From Moraxella canis (GTDB lineage Bacteria > Pseudomonadota > Gammaproteobacteria > Pseudomonadales > Moraxellaceae), in assembly GCF_002014965.1 (NCBI RefSeq), contig NZ_MUXT01000005.1, positions 174,543-238,542 of the forward strand: a stretch of DNA of 64,000 bases, given 5' to 3'. A program made the translations under genes and the position numbers. The notes below the pieces were generated by a model that was not told the origin of the DNA, did not search any database, and saw only the letters and a list, made by a program, of their open reading frames with translations. Positions 34,457-44,935 of the stretch are shown here, in pieces (within the stretch, counting starts at the first letter, position 1; each line of letters starts with the position of its first letter).

Positions 34457-36397
34457 TCACCCTGACAGCTCATCTTCTAGCACTTCAAGCTCAGCCATCG
34501 CCGTCAAAAGCTGCTCCTCGATATCGTCGATCTGTGACTTAAGTGTGCTTTGATGAGTTAATTTGTCTAATAATTCCGACTTATAAGCATCTTCGTACAG
34601 ACGAGTATCGGACAGCTCATTTTCTATGATCACTAATGTATCGCTCAGCTTACCAAGCTGATCTTCAAGCTTGGTGATCTGTTTTCTTAGCGGCGCTGTC
34701 TGTTCGCGAATCTGCGCATTTTTTTTGCGGCGCTCTTCTTTACTTAAACCATCATTGACTGGCGTGCTTTGGCTGATATCGGTGCTTGGTGAGGGTGGTT
34801 TGTCTTGTTTTTGGGCAGCTTGGCGCTCTTTTTTGGCTTGGCGCAAATGCTCAGCATAATCCGCCATATCCCCCACAAATTCTTCGGCGCGACCATCAGA
34901 AACCAGCAGCAGCTCATCGCACACCGACATGATCAAATCTCGATCATGCGACACCAAAATCAAAGCTCCCTCAAAGTCCTGTAGCGCCAGCATGAGCGCA
35001 TTACGCATCTGTAGATCCAGATGGTTGGTTGGCTCATCAAGCACAAGCACATTGGGTCTTTGCCAAACAAGTAGCGCAAGCATTAATCTTGCGCGCTCAC
35101 CGCCCGAAAACAAGCGGCTTGGGGTGTCAATGCGTTCACCTCGAAAATCAAAGCTGCCCAAAAACGCGCGCAGATCGGCATCAGAGGTCTGACCTGCCAG
35201 TCGTCTTAGCATCACCATCGGCGTGGCATCGTCATCTAGGCTGTCCATCTGATGCTGATTAAAATAGCCAAGCTTTAGGGTTTCAGAGGCTTTATGGACA
35301 CCACTGATGAGCGCAAGCTCACCTACTAATGCCTTGATGAGCGTGGATTTGCCTGCGCCGTTTGCCCCCAAGATTCCCAAGCGCACATTGGGCGTGATTT
35401 GTAGATTTACCCGACTGAGCATCGGCACGCCGTCATAGCCGATGACGGCATTATCCAAGCGAATCAGCGGAGATGCCATATGCGACGGCTCATAGAAGCG
35501 AAAACTAAACGCGCTGTCTGCCATCACAGGTGACAGCTCTGTCATGCGATCAAGCTGCTTGATGCGGCTTTGGGCTTGTTTGGCTTTGGTGGCTTTGGCG
35601 CGAAACCTGCGGATATAGTCCTCAAGGTGTGCGCGCATCGCTTGCTGTTTTTCGTAGGCTTGCTGCTCTTGGGCGAGCCTGTCGGCGCGTGTGCGTACAA
35701 ATTGGCTATAATTGCCTGTGTACATCGTGATGCGCCCCTGCTCAATGTGCAAAATATGCCCGCACACCGTATCCAAAAACGCCTGATCATGACTGATCAA
35801 CAAAATCAGCCCCTCAAATTTTAATAACCACTCCTCCAACCAAAGAATGGCGTCCAAATCCAAGTGGTTGGTCGGCTCATCAAGCAGCAGCACATCAGCA
35901 CGATGCATGAGCGTGCGTGCCAAATTTAGCCGCATTCGCCATCCACCCGAAAACATCGCCACTTGCCGATCATGATCAGATTCAGCAAAGCCAAGACCCG
36001 CCAAAATCATCGCCGCTTTGGCTCGCGTGCGATAGCCGTCAATCTCCTCAAAGCGCTGATAAATCGGGGCAATCTGTGCCTCACTCAGCTTGGATTGGTT
36101 TTGGATCTGCTCATTGAGCTGCCACCATTCTGCATCGCCTTCAAGCACATAGTCTAGCGCACTCATGGCAGTTGCACTGACTTCCTGTGCCATGTGCGCA
36201 ATCTGCCAAGACTCGGGCAGGCTGACACTGCCGACATCCGTCCCATGCTCACCCAAAATGGTCGCAAACAGCGTGGACTTGCCTGTGCCATTATTGCCTG
36301 TCAGACCGATTTTTTGACCCTTATGCAGCTGCAAAGTCACGTCGCTAAATAGCAGCCTGCCATCTCGGCGCACCGCCACATCTTTAAATTCTATCAT
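34457..36397 (-). CDS. ABC-F family ATPase (YheS/Uup-like translation factor)
   Basis: A 646-aa soluble protein with two ABC domains and no membrane segment. Walker A motifs are GNNGTGKST and GANGAGKST. Signature motifs are MFSGGWRMRLNLA and LFSGGERARLMLA. Walker B motifs are LLLDEPTNHLDL and LVLDEPTNHLDL. The linker (EQQAYEKQQAMRAHLEDYIR) is of P-site-tRNA interaction type, and the C-terminus has a coiled coil. ABC-F proteins act on ribosomes. The extended C-terminal coiled coil fits YheS or Uup. I took the ATG at 36397, one codon after an in-frame GTG. Confidence 0.9.
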   Translation of the reverse strand: MIEFKDVAVRRDGRLLFSDVTLQLHKGQKIGLTGNNGTGKSTLFATILGEHGTDVGSVSLPESWQIAHMAQEVSATAMSALDYVLEGDAEWWQLNEQIQNQSKLSEAQIAPIYQRFEEIDGYRTRAKAAMILAGLGFAESDHDRQVAMFSGGWRMRLNLARTLMHRADVLLLDEPTNHLDLDAILWLEEWLLKFEGLILLISHDQAFLDTVCGHILHIEQGRITMYTGNYSQFVRTRADRLAQEQQAYEKQQAMRAHLEDYIRRFRAKATKAKQAQSRIKQLDRMTELSPVMADSAFSFRFYEPSHMASPLIRLDNAVIGYDGVPMLSRVNLQITPNVRLGILGANGAGKSTLIKALVGELALISGVHKASETLKLGYFNQHQMDSLDDDATPMVMLRRLAGQTSDADLRAFLGSFDFRGERIDTPSRLFSGGERARLMLALLVWQRPNVLVLDEPTNHLDLQMRNALMLALQDFEGALILVSHDRDLIMSVCDELLLVSDGRAEEFVGDMADYAEHLRQAKKERQAAQKQDKPPSPSTDISQSTPVNDGLSKEERRKKNAQIREQTAPLRKQITKLEDQLGKLSDTLVIIENELSDTRLYEDAYKSELLDKLTHQSTLKSQIDDIEEQLLTAMAELEVLEDELSG

Positions 36398-36582
36398 CAC
36401 AATTCATCTTGTAAAATTTCAGTCATTTTAGCATATTTTAGGGATTGCCCTTGTAAAAATTACACAGAATACCTATACTGTTATCAAGCAAACTCAAGGA
36501 TTATGGCTTGGATGATATCTTAATTTACCGAGCTTCTTAGCCAACATTCTTGAATGATGATTTTAAAAACTAAGGAAAAATT

Positions 36583-37128
36583 ATGGCACGTTTAACCGTA
36601 AACACCGTTGATTCAGCCCCCGAAAAAGCCAAAGAGCGCATTGAAATGGTTCAAAAAGCCAATGGCTTTGTCCCAAATCTGATCGGCGTCTTGGCAAACT
36701 CTCCGCAAGCGCTTGAGATGTATCAAGAAGTCGGCAAAATGAACAGCCGCAACAGCTTGACTGCCGAAGAGATCGAAGTGGTGCAGATCACTGCCGCTGC
36801 CCATAACGGCTGTGATTTTTGTGTGGCAGGTCATACTAAGATTGGCACCAAGCTTAAGATGCCTGAGACTGTACTCACTGCTTTGCGTGGTCGCACCGCC
36901 ATCGATGACAATGAAAAATACCAAGCTCTTGCCCAGTTTACCATGCAGCTGATTGACAATCGTGGCAAGGTTTCTGATGATGAGCTTGCCGCTGTCAAGG
37001 CAGCTGGCTATACTGACCAAAATATTCTAGATGTAGTCATGGGCGTGGCATTGGCAACGCTATGTAATTACGCCAATAATGTCGCCCAAAATGACATCAA
37101 CCCAGAGCTACAAGCATTTGCACCCTAA
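36583..37128 (+). CDS. Carboxymuconolactone decarboxylase/AhpD-like protein
   Basis: A 181-aa helical protein with the AhpD-type redox motif CDFCVAGH (CxxC, then His three residues later) near residue 84. The VQITAAAHNG and ALRGRTAIDD segments are typical of the CMD family. Such proteins act as peroxidase partners or alkylhydroperoxidases. A strong ribosome site (AAGGAAAA) precedes the ATG, and a terminator follows the stop, so it is a single-gene unit. Confidence 0.85.
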   Translation: MARLTVNTVDSAPEKAKERIEMVQKANGFVPNLIGVLANSPQALEMYQEVGKMNSRNSLTAEEIEVVQITAAAHNGCDFCVAGHTKIGTKLKMPETVLTALRGRTAIDDNEKYQALAQFTMQLIDNRGKVSDDELAAVKAAGYTDQNILDVVMGVALATLCNYANNVAQNDINPELQAFAP

Positions 37129-37144
37129 GGCTTGGGTCTGCTAC

Positions 37145-37178
37145 ATCGCCTTAAGCTGAGCTTAGGGCGATTTTTTTT
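37145..37178 (+). terminator. Terminator after the AhpD-like gene
   Basis: ATCGCCTTAAGC pairs with GCTTAGGGCGAT (one G-U pair) around a 3-nt loop, followed by eight T. Confidence 0.9.
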
Positions 37179-37272
37179 AAGTATTGCCCATCAATGCAAA
37201 AACTTGCCTGCGGCACATAAGATTATTGATCATATCGCCAATACTATTGTTTAAATACGTGCAATGCTTATC

Positions 37273-37293
37273 GTTATTCTCATTTAGAATAAC
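37273..37293. promoter_or_regulatory. Inverted repeat upstream of the acyl-CoA-dehydrogenase-like operon
   Basis: GTTATTCT and AGAATAAC form perfect 8-bp arms around CATTT, 74 bp before the start codon. It has the size of a dimeric-repressor operator. No T-run follows, so it is not a terminator. Confidence 0.4.
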
Positions 37294-37366
37294 AAAATTT
37301 CAAAAACTATCCTTATAATTTAACATTTGCTTTGTATTTTTGGTTATTTCCAAGTTTGAGAGACGC

Positions 37367-38539
37367 ATGAATCAATTTTGCACTTTTTATCCCGATAATG
37401 CCGCCGCCGCGAATGCTGCTTTTGAGAGCATTCAGTGCTGGCAAGACACATCGCTGCTTGATAATATCGCACAGGCATCGCGGCAGCTGCTTGACCCCAT
37501 CGCCATTGATAAGGGTCATTATCCTGTGGCTGAGATGGGTCAATTGGCAAAATTGGGGGCTTTTTCGGCGCATCTGTCAGCACAAGGCAGCCGTTTTGGC
37601 GATGCCATCCTTGCCACTGCCAAGATCTCTGAGACTTGCGGCACGACAGGGTTTTTGTCATGGTGTCATCAGGTATGTGCTTTGTATCTTGATCAATCGG
37701 ATAACCATGCCTTAAAATCTGAGATCCTAAACCGCCACGCACTGGGCGAAAGCTTCGGTGGGACGGCTTTGTCCAATCCGATGAAAACTTTTGCCAATAT
37801 CGAGTCGATGATTCTGCGTGCTCAGCGCGTCGATGGCGGCTATGTGGTGTCGGGGACGCTGCCGTGGATCAGTCACATTGCACCCAACCAATATTGCGGC
37901 GCGATTGCCAGCGTCGAGCATGGCGGTCGGGTTGAAAAAGACATTTTTTTCTTATTATCGTTTGATGAAGCGCGCAAAGGCAGCTGGCAGCTCAATCCTT
38001 GCCCCACCTTTAGTGGCATGGAAGGCTCAAGCACTTGGCAAATCGCCTTAAATGACTACTTTGTTCCTGATGACAGCTTGATCGCTGACCCTGCCAAGCC
38101 TTTTATTGAGCGTGTGCGCGGGGCATTTGTGCTGATGCAGCTGGGCATCGGTGCCGGCATTATCCAAGGCGCGATCCATGACATCACGGCGGTAGAAGCT
38201 CAGCTTGGACATGTCAATCAGTTTTTGGAAGACCAAGCAGGGGCGCTACAAATCCGCCTTGATGCTTTGGTTGAGCGGACTTTGACGCTTGCTAAGACAC
38301 CTTTTGAGACCCACAAAGACTTTTTCTTAGAAGTGCTAGACACTCGTATCCAAGGCGCTGAGCTGTCACTACAAGCCACCCAAGCATCGCTTTTACATCA
38401 AGGCGCCAAAGGCTATCTGATGAGCGCCAATCCGCAAAGACGCATTCGTGAAGCGCACTTTGTGGCGATCGTCACGCCTGCCATCAAGCATTTGCGCTAT
38501 CTATCCCATCAATTATTGACCGAGAAATCTCCAAAATGA
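37367..38539 (+). CDS. Acyl-CoA dehydrogenase-family flavoprotein
   Basis: A 390-aa protein of the acyl-CoA dehydrogenase fold. Features are an N-terminal helical domain, a central beta domain ([11 protein letters not shown], then [11 protein letters not shown]) and a C-terminal helical bundle. It diverges from beta-oxidation enzymes and is more like SfnB/DszC-type flavoproteins that use reduced flavin with oxygen. It begins a five-gene set with a rubredoxin-reductase and a nitrate/sulfonate-type ABC transporter, and it overlaps the next gene by 4 bases (ATGA). A role in assimilating a sulfur or nitrogen compound is inferred from context only. Confidence 0.72.
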   Translation: MNQFCTFYPDNAAAANAAFESIQCWQDTSLLDNIAQASRQLLDPIAIDKGHYPVAEMGQLAKLGAFSAHLSAQGSRFGDAILATAKISETCGTTGFLSWCHQVCALYLDQSDNHALKSEILNRHALGESFGGTALSNPMKTFANIESMILRAQRVDGGYVVSGTLPWISHIAPNQYCGAIASVEHGGRVEKDIFFLLSFDEARKGSWQLNPCPTFSGMEGSSTWQIALNDYFVPDDSLIADPAKPFIERVRGAFVLMQLGIGAGIIQGAIHDITAVEAQLGHVNQFLEDQAGALQIRLDALVERTLTLAKTPFETHKDFFLEVLDTRIQGAELSLQATQASLLHQGAKGYLMSANPQRRIREAHFVAIVTPAIKHLRYLSHQLLTEKSPK

Positions 38540-39915
38540 GCGATACACTTTCACATTCAGCCAAGCCAAATATGGATTCAAATGGCAATCCCACCGATGG
38601 GCGAGGACCTTGGAAGCAGTTCTTGTGTCGTGCGTGCGGCTGGATTTATGATGAAAAACTGGGCGACCCTGATGGCGGACTGCCTGCTGGCACACGTTTT
38701 GAGGATATTCCCGAGGACTGGATGTGTCCTTTGTGCGGCGTCACTAAGCGAGACTTTGAGCCATTTGTCAGCCGAGACGAAGTAGCCGCCCCCTTGATCA
38801 GTCGCCACGGCGAGACTGGCGTCATCGTCATCGGCGGCGGCACGGCAGGCTGGACAGCCATCGAAGCTTTAAGAAAGCTAAATGACACCCTGCCCATCAC
38901 CTTAATCACAAGCGACTCAGGCGATCGCTATATGAAGCCGCAGCTTTCTATTGCCATCAGCCAAAACAAAACGCCTGATGTGCTCATCACCAAAAAAGCT
39001 GCCGATTTGGCACAGGCGCTCAATGTCACTTTGGTTGCCCAAACCTTTGTACTAAGCATCGATACCCATGAGCGCACAGTGCGCACCACGCGCGGTAATT
39101 TTGGCTTCCAAAAACTGATCCTTGCCACAGGGGCAGCGCCGATGTTGCCACCAAGCCTGCCTGCTGAGTATGTGTGGCGCGTCAATCACATTGATATGTT
39201 TGCCAAACTCCAAGCAAAACTCATCGCCAAACCCAATCAGCGCATCGCCATCGTCGGTGCAGGCATGATCGGCACAGAGATCGCCGAAGACATCGCCAAA
39301 GCAGGTCATCAAGTGACACTGATCAATCGAGACAGCCTACCGATGGCAGAGATTTTGCCTGCTATCGGCGGTGAGCGCCTGCGTGATGCGCTCTTGGGGA
39401 TTGGCATTGACTATATTGGCGATGCTCATATCACAGGCATCAGCCCCCAAGATGATGGCTATGTGATTACTTATAATAATCAAACGCTCTACGCCGATGA
39501 GATCATCGCAAGTACAGGTCTTGTATTGGATGATCGTCTTGCCAAAGGTGCAGGCATCGAGCACATTCGCTGCGGTATCGTGGTCAATCCAAAGACACTA
39601 CAAACCTCTCATCCTGCCATCTATGCCATCGGCGACTGTATCGCCATTGATGATAAGCCGTGCCGATTTGTCGCGCCCTTGCGTGAGCAGGCTGCCGCCA
39701 TCGCACATCACATCAGTGATATGGCGCACGCAGGCTATCAGCATAAGTCGCCTTTAATACGCCTAAAAACCAAGTCCATCATCGTCTCTGCCACTGGTGA
39801 GATTGATCAAGCCAAAGACTGGCAAGTACAAGAAGATACCAACGATCAGCTGATTCTCACCCAAAGCAGCGATGGCATCATCACCGCCAAAATCGAAATG
39901 AAAACATCGCCCTAA
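38536..39915 (+). CDS. Rubredoxin / NAD(P)H rubredoxin reductase fusion
   Basis: A 459-aa fusion. Residues about 29-77 are a rubredoxin with two iron-binding Cys pairs ([18 protein letters not shown] and [14 protein letters not shown]). The rest is a two-dinucleotide-binding flavoprotein: the FAD site [17 protein letters not shown], the NAD(P) site [17 protein letters not shown] and the late FAD motif [10 protein letters not shown]. The fusion would pass electrons from NAD(P)H to rubredoxin and on to an oxygenase. The coupled upstream acyl-CoA-dehydrogenase-like protein is the obvious partner. Confidence 0.88.
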   Translation: MSDTLSHSAKPNMDSNGNPTDGRGPWKQFLCRACGWIYDEKLGDPDGGLPAGTRFEDIPEDWMCPLCGVTKRDFEPFVSRDEVAAPLISRHGETGVIVIGGGTAGWTAIEALRKLNDTLPITLITSDSGDRYMKPQLSIAISQNKTPDVLITKKAADLAQALNVTLVAQTFVLSIDTHERTVRTTRGNFGFQKLILATGAAPMLPPSLPAEYVWRVNHIDMFAKLQAKLIAKPNQRIAIVGAGMIGTEIAEDIAKAGHQVTLINRDSLPMAEILPAIGGERLRDALLGIGIDYIGDAHITGISPQDDGYVITYNNQTLYADEIIASTGLVLDDRLAKGAGIEHIRCGIVVNPKTLQTSHPAIYAIGDCIAIDDKPCRFVAPLREQAAAIAHHISDMAHAGYQHKSPLIRLKTKSIIVSATGEIDQAKDWQVQEDTNDQLILTQSSDGIITAKIEMKTSP

Positions 39916-40000
39916 GCCAGTCAAACATCAGATCAAGCCCATCTGCCGCCCAACCAAAAACGGCGCGGCGCTTGATCTTCTTATGAGTTTATAGTGTATC

Positions 40001-41413
40001 ATGTCAAATATTTTTCACCCCGACGACGCCGACAAGCCGCTCAATTTTGGCTGCCGCTGCGGCAAACATAGCAGCCAAAGCCAGTGTGATGGCAAGCTGT
40101 CTTTGGATGATCGCTTTGAGCGCGTCTCTGATCACAGCCGTATTGAGCATACCCACACCGATTTTATTGAAGCGGTGGCGATCAAGGCTTTATTCCCCCA
40201 TGAGCCGACACGCCGCGCGTTTTTTAAGACCGTCGGTAAAGGCACCGCTTTGGCAGCGATTGCCAGTGTCTTACCCATAGCAGCGCTCCAAGAAGCCGCC
40301 GCCATTGACACGCTTAAACCCGAAAAAAAGTCGGTGGATATTGGCTTTTTGCCCATTTTATGCTCAACGCCGCTTATCATGGCAGATCCACTTGGCTACT
40401 ATGAGGAACAAGGCATCAAAGCCAATTTATTAAAACGGGCAGGCTGGGCACTGGTACGCGATCAGATGATGAACCGGGAGCTGGACGCTGCGCATTTTTT
40501 GGCACCGATGCCGATCGCCATCAATCTTGGACTTGGTTCAGCCAAGCAAGATATGAAAGTTGCCGCCATCCAAAACACCAATGGTCAAGCGCTCGTCATG
40601 GCACTGAAGCATAAGGACAACCGCGATCCAAAAAACTGGAAAGGCTTTACCTTTGCTATCCCGTTTGAGCACAGCATCCATAATTATCTGCTGCGCTACT
40701 TTTTGGCAGAACATGGGCTAGATCCTGATAAAGATGTCAAACTGCGCCTGACCACGCCGCCTGATATGATCGCTAATCTCAAAGCAGGTAATATTGATGG
40801 GTTTTTTGGTCCTGAGCCATTCAATCAGCGCGCGGTTTGGGATAAGGCAGGCTATATCCATACGCTGTCACGCGATATTTGGAATGGTCATCCGTGCTGC
40901 TCGTTTGGCACATCTCAAAGCTTTATTAATGATCATCCCCAAACTTTTTTGGCGATGTATCGCGCCATCATCAAAGCCAATGTGATGGCAAATGAGCCAA
41001 GCATCCGTAAAGACTTATCCAAGCTGCTCTCGCCTGCCAATTATCTCAATCAGCCTGAACTGGTGCTGCGCCAATCCATCATGGGGCGTTTTGCTGATGG
41101 GGTGGATCATGTCCAAGATGTGCCTGATCGCATGGGCTTTGATGTGATGCCGTGGCACTCAGTGGCAGCTTGGATGATGACTCAGATGAAGCGGTGGGGC
41201 TATGTCACGGGTAATATCAATTATCAAGACATTGCAAGCCAAGTATTTATGCTCACCGATGCCAAGCAACAAATGCAAGCCATGGGCTACACCGTCAAAG
41301 CAGATGAACCAAAAATCATCGTCATGGGCAAAACGTTCGATGCCGCCGATCCTGATGCGTATTTGGATTCATTTGCCATCGGGCACAAATCCACAGCATC
41401 TATAGGGGAATGA
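40001..41413 (+). CDS. Nitrate/sulfonate-type ABC transporter substrate-binding protein
   Basis: A 470-aa protein of the CmpA/NrtA group. It has a long N-terminal region with a Cys-rich patch (CRCGKHSSQSQC near 18-29). A twin-arginine signal RRAFFKTVGKG (residues 71-81) and a hydrophobic stretch follow. The mature part has the family motifs VDIGFLPILCSTPLIMA and FFGPEPFNQRAVW. The Tat motif suggests folded export to the periplasm. It works with the permease and ATPase directly downstream. The ligand (nitrate, bicarbonate, sulfonate or other) cannot be told. Confidence 0.82.
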   Translation: MSNIFHPDDADKPLNFGCRCGKHSSQSQCDGKLSLDDRFERVSDHSRIEHTHTDFIEAVAIKALFPHEPTRRAFFKTVGKGTALAAIASVLPIAALQEAAAIDTLKPEKKSVDIGFLPILCSTPLIMADPLGYYEEQGIKANLLKRAGWALVRDQMMNRELDAAHFLAPMPIAINLGLGSAKQDMKVAAIQNTNGQALVMALKHKDNRDPKNWKGFTFAIPFEHSIHNYLLRYFLAEHGLDPDKDVKLRLTTPPDMIANLKAGNIDGFFGPEPFNQRAVWDKAGYIHTLSRDIWNGHPCCSFGTSQSFINDHPQTFLAMYRAIIKANVMANEPSIRKDLSKLLSPANYLNQPELVLRQSIMGRFADGVDHVQDVPDRMGFDVMPWHSVAAWMMTQMKRWGYVTGNINYQDIASQVFMLTDAKQQMQAMGYTVKADEPKIIVMGKTFDAADPDAYLDSFAIGHKSTASIGE

Positions 41414-41414
41414 C

Positions 41415-42299
41415 ATGGCGCATAAACCGTTATCCACCAAAGCCAAAGGCTATCTGCTATCATTACTCATCGTCTTGAGCGTGATTGGCATTTGGCACGC
41501 CGCCACCTTGCCCAAACACATCACCGCACCCACCGATCCTTTGCGCTTAGAGTACAGTATTTTGATGGGTGATATTCCTGAATTTACCGAGCCTGGGGCG
41601 GTCGTCGCCACCCAAAAAAGCGAATTTCCAAGCCCAACAGACTTTGGCAAGACCGCATGGGGGCATATCTCCGATCCATTTTATGACAGAGGCTTGAATG
41701 ATAAAGGCATCGGCATACAGCTTGGTTACTCCATTGGGCGTGTGCTGCTTGGATTTTTCTTGGCGATGGTGGTGGCGATTCCTTTGGGCTATGCCATCGG
41801 TATGTCGCCTGTGCTTGGCAGCGCCGCCACACCTTTTGTGCAGATCTTAAAGCCCATCTCGCCACTGGCGTGGATGCCGATTGCACTTTATACGATTAAA
41901 GATTCTAACGCATCGAGCATTTTTGTGATTTTTATTTGTTCGATTTGGCCGATGCTCACCAACACAGCCTTTGGCGTGGCGTCCGTTCGCCGAGAGTGGC
42001 GCAATGTCGCTAAGACACTTGAGCTATCGCCCCTAAAGACCGCCACCAAAATCGTCATCCCTGCCGCTGCGCCTACCATCGTCACAGGCATGCGCATCTC
42101 CATGGGGATCGCATGGCTTGTGATCGTGGCTGCTGAGATGCTTGTCGGCGGCACGGGGATTGGTTATTTTGTGTGGAATCAGTGGAATAATTTATCGCTT
42201 GCCAATGTGATTTTTGCGGTGCTGCTCATTGGTCTTGTGGGTATGATTTTGGATATGTTGTTTGGGATATTACAAAAAAAGGTGAGTTATGTTGAATGA
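41415..42299 (+). CDS. ABC transporter permease (NrtB/SsuC type)
   Basis: A 294-aa membrane protein. An N-terminal helix is followed by a periplasmic insert and five core helices. The EAA loop ([21 protein letters not shown], then [10 protein letters not shown]) contacts the ATPase. It starts 1 bp after the binding-protein stop and overlaps the ATPase gene by 11 bp, so the three are coupled. Confidence 0.87.
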   Translation: MAHKPLSTKAKGYLLSLLIVLSVIGIWHAATLPKHITAPTDPLRLEYSILMGDIPEFTEPGAVVATQKSEFPSPTDFGKTAWGHISDPFYDRGLNDKGIGIQLGYSIGRVLLGFFLAMVVAIPLGYAIGMSPVLGSAATPFVQILKPISPLAWMPIALYTIKDSNASSIFVIFICSIWPMLTNTAFGVASVRREWRNVAKTLELSPLKTATKIVIPAAAPTIVTGMRISMGIAWLVIVAAEMLVGGTGIGYFVWNQWNNLSLANVIFAVLLIGLVGMILDMLFGILQKKVSYVE

Positions 42300-43149
42300 T
42301 CAAACCACATCGCCGCTGATTGAGGTCAAGGCGCTCACCAAACGCTACGGCGATGGCGAAAATGTCTTTGAAAATGTCAATTTCGACATCCAAAAAAACG
42401 AATTCATCTGTCTTATCGGTCATTCAGGCTGCGGTAAATCCACCATCTTAAATGCTTTGGCAGGGCTTGAGACGGCAAGTTTTGGTGAGATTTTGATGTA
42501 TGATAAGCCAGTCACCCAACCTTCGCTTGAGCGTGGCGTGGTGTTCCAAAGTCATGCGCTGCTGCCTTGGCTGACTGTCGGTGAGAACATCGGTTTTGCA
42601 CTCAAAGCCAAAACGCCAAATCTCTCAGCTACCCAAATGAACGATCAAATCGACTTTTATTTGGGCATGGTTGGACTTGCCAAGGTCAAAGACAAAAAAC
42701 CAAGCCAATTATCAGGCGGTATGAAGCAGCGCGTGGGCATCGCGCGCGCTTTTGCGACCAAGCCTGAGCTTTTGCTGATGGATGAGCCCTTTGGGGCGCT
42801 TGATGCGCTGACTCGCGGTGTCATCCAAGATGAGCTTGTCAATATCGTTGAGGACACCCATCAGACAGTGTTTATGATTACGCATGACATTGACGAGGCG
42901 ATTTTATTAGCTGATCGCATTTTTTTGATGAGCAATGGTCCGCGGGCATTTTTGGCAGAAATTGTTGAAAATACCATCCCCAAGCCGCGCCACAGAGATA
43001 ATATCCACCATCATGCGCATTATTATAAAATTCGCAATCATTTGCTTGATTTTTTGGTGCATCGCAGTAAGGCGCTGCAGCAGTCGCCTGAACGCCCCGA
43101 AAGACCCAAAGTGATTAATTTTAATCATGCTGAGTGGGATGGTCTGTAA
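42289..43149 (+). CDS. ABC transporter ATPase (NrtD/SsuB type)
   Basis: A 286-aa ATPase. Walker [11 protein letters not shown]-loop [11 protein letters not shown], signature [14 protein letters not shown], Walker [12 protein letters not shown] and the switch His in MITHDIDEA are all present. The C-terminal tail (about residues 215-286) is longer than in minimal SsuB and is rich in His and Arg ([15 protein letters not shown]), with no recognised domain. It is the last gene of the transporter operon. Confidence 0.88.
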   Translation: MLNDQTTSPLIEVKALTKRYGDGENVFENVNFDIQKNEFICLIGHSGCGKSTILNALAGLETASFGEILMYDKPVTQPSLERGVVFQSHALLPWLTVGENIGFALKAKTPNLSATQMNDQIDFYLGMVGLAKVKDKKPSQLSGGMKQRVGIARAFATKPELLLMDEPFGALDALTRGVIQDELVNIVEDTHQTVFMITHDIDEAILLADRIFLMSNGPRAFLAEIVENTIPKPRHRDNIHHHAHYYKIRNHLLDFLVHRSKALQQSPERPERPKVINFNHAEWDGL

Positions 43150-43297
43150 GTCATCCTTTGGCTTGGTGTGGGCTTGGATCGCTCGGCGACTTTGACAGAT
43201 ATTTATGAATTAAGGTTTATTTTCACCCTAAAAACCTTGTATAATCGACAGTCGGTCTTATTTAAATAGACACCCTCTTTCACTTGATAAGGTTAAT

Positions 43298-44590
43298 TTG
43301 ACCTCCTCCCCTTGCTAAAGCAAGAGGATTCCCAATATCGCTACTGGGTGTTTCCTAATTCAACGAGATTGGCTTATGCAGACTAACTACACAAGACTGA
43401 CATTCTCTCCAAAGGCAAGCCCCGCAAGCCCTGCGGTTAATATGTTTTTGGCGGCATTGACATCACGGTCATGGGTAGTCTTGCATTCAGGGCAATCCCA
43501 ATGGCGAGTATCAAGGCTTAAAAAAGGCAAGGTGTATCCACAATTACAGCAGCGTTTAGAGCTTGGAAAAAACTGGTCTATTTTGACTAAGCTTCTACCT
43601 GCCCAATCAGCTTTGTATTCTAATTGTTGGATAAGCCTACCCCAACTTGCATCCGCAATATGCTTGGCAAGCTTGGGATTTTTAATCATGTTTTTTACAC
43701 GCAGCGTTTCAACACAAATCACTTGGTTATCGTTGATTAATTTGCAAGATAACTTGTGCAAGTTATCTAATCGACAATCTAAGATTTTGGCATGAATACG
43801 AGCTACTTTCATTCTTGCTTTGGCGCGATTAGCCGAACCGAGTTTTTTGCGACTCAAGGCTGTTTGAGCCTTAGCAAGTTTGGTAGCGTATTTGGCTGTC
43901 AGACGAGGATTGTCAATTTTAAGACCACTGTCGGTAACAAACATATGTTTAATGCCAACATCAATACCAACGGCGGTATCAGATTTTGGCAAAATTTGAT
44001 TATCAAATTCACACAAGCACGACACAAAATATCGTCCTGCACAATCTTTAGTGATTGTGATGGTACTTGGCTTGCTTGGCAGATGCCTAGACCAACGAAC
44101 ATGAAGCGGTTGTTTGCTTTTGGCAATAAAAAGCTGACCGTCTGTGTATTTAAAAGCACTTTTGGTAAATTCAGCCGATTGCTTGTGAGTTTTCTTTTTG
44201 AATGTTGGGTATTTAGCACGACCCTCAAAGAAGTTTTTAAAGGCGGTTTGTTGATGTCTAAGTACTTGCTGGATGGGAACACACGAAACATCATTCAAAA
44301 AAGCAAATTGAGGTTGTTTTTTAAGCCAAGTCAATCTGGCATTGGCTTGAATATAGCCAATTTTAGTTTTGCTTTGGTCGTATTCATCAGTACGCCAACG
44401 CAAAATCGTGTTATAGACAAACCGCACACAGCCAAAGGTTTGAGCAAGCAGTTTGGCTTGTTCATCAGTTGGGTAAAAGCGAAATTTGTAGGCACGATGT
44501 TTCATAGCTCACATTTTATCATTAAAATGTGAAATATCAATTTAACAACACAGCGTTTCCTCCATGCCTTAAAGTGCATGGTTTCCACGC
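43298..44590 (-). mobile_element. Solitary TnpB element 2 (IS200/IS605 superfamily, no tnpA)
   Basis: On the minus strand it ends in TCAA (plus TTGA at 43298-43301), as element 1 does. The right-end hairpin has CTTG, loop CTAAAG and CAAG (43311-43324). The left-end hairpin lies near 44560-44590 with CATG, a CTTAAAGTG-like loop and CATG. It contains tnpB only. It lies between the ABC-transporter operon and erpA. Confidence 0.75.
43387..44505 (-). CDS. tnpB: RNA-guided nuclease TnpB, canonical active site
   Basis: A 372-aa protein. RuvC-I Asp182 is in VGIDVGIKHMF, RuvC-II Glu266 in VICVETLRVKNM and RuvC-III in HDRDVNAAKNI. The zinc ribbon is CCNCG and CPEC. The N-terminal OrfB helix-turn-helix begins MKHRAYKFRFYPT. 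All three acidic residues are present, unlike the first TnpB in this window. It is only distantly related to that protein, so the two elements arrived independently. An omega RNA would come from its 3' end and the right-end hairpin. Confidence 0.9.
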   Translation of the reverse strand: MKHRAYKFRFYPTDEQAKLLAQTFGCVRFVYNTILRWRTDEYDQSKTKIGYIQANARLTWLKKQPQFAFLNDVSCVPIQQVLRHQQTAFKNFFEGRAKYPTFKKKTHKQSAEFTKSAFKYTDGQLFIAKSKQPLHVRWSRHLPSKPSTITITKDCAGRYFVSCLCEFDNQILPKSDTAVGIDVGIKHMFVTDSGLKIDNPRLTAKYATKLAKAQTALSRKKLGSANRAKARMKVARIHAKILDCRLDNLHKLSCKLINDNQVICVETLRVKNMIKNPKLAKHIADASWGRLIQQLEYKADWAGRSLVKIDQFFPSSKRCCNCGYTLPFLSLDTRHWDCPECKTTHDRDVNAAKNILTAGLAGLAFGENVSLV

Positions 44591-44602
44591 TAGGAGGATT
44601 TG

Positions 44603-44935
44603 ATGAATACAGGTCTTACCCTCACGGATAATGCAGCTGCCAAGCTTGCCAAGCTAAAACACGCCGAAGGCAACGATGCCTTGATGCTACGCGTCTATGT
44701 GACAGGTGGCGGCTGTTCGGGGTTTAGCTATGGGTTTGATTTTGCCGAAGAGCTTGGCGAAGATGACGCGACTTTTGACAATGGGTCAGAGATTTTGGTC
44801 GTGGATGCCTTAAGCTATCAATATTTGGTCGGCTCAACCATCGACTACACCGAAGGCTTGGAAGGCTCGCGCTTTATCGTCAATAATCCAAACGCCACCA
44901 CCACTTGCGGCTGCGGCTCATCGTTTTCTATTTAG
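44603..44935 (+). CDS. erpA: Iron-sulfur cluster insertion protein ErpA
   Basis: A 110-aa A-type carrier. The three conserved Cys are in [13 protein letters not shown] and near the end in [11 protein letters not shown]. It passes Fe-S clusters to target enzymes. An ideal AGGAGG site lies 5 bases before the ATG. The TnpB element ends just upstream, so the native promoter may have been displaced. Confidence 0.93.
   Translation: MNTGLTLTDNAAAKLAKLKHAEGNDALMLRVYVTGGGCSGFSYGFDFAEELGEDDATFDNGSEILVVDALSYQYLVGSTIDYTEGLEGSRFIVNNPNATTTCGCGSSFSI

Noticed and set aside
43792..44532. 246-aa plus-strand frame opposite tnpB element 2
   Set aside because: It is the complement of tnpB. The minus-strand product has complete RuvC and zinc motifs.
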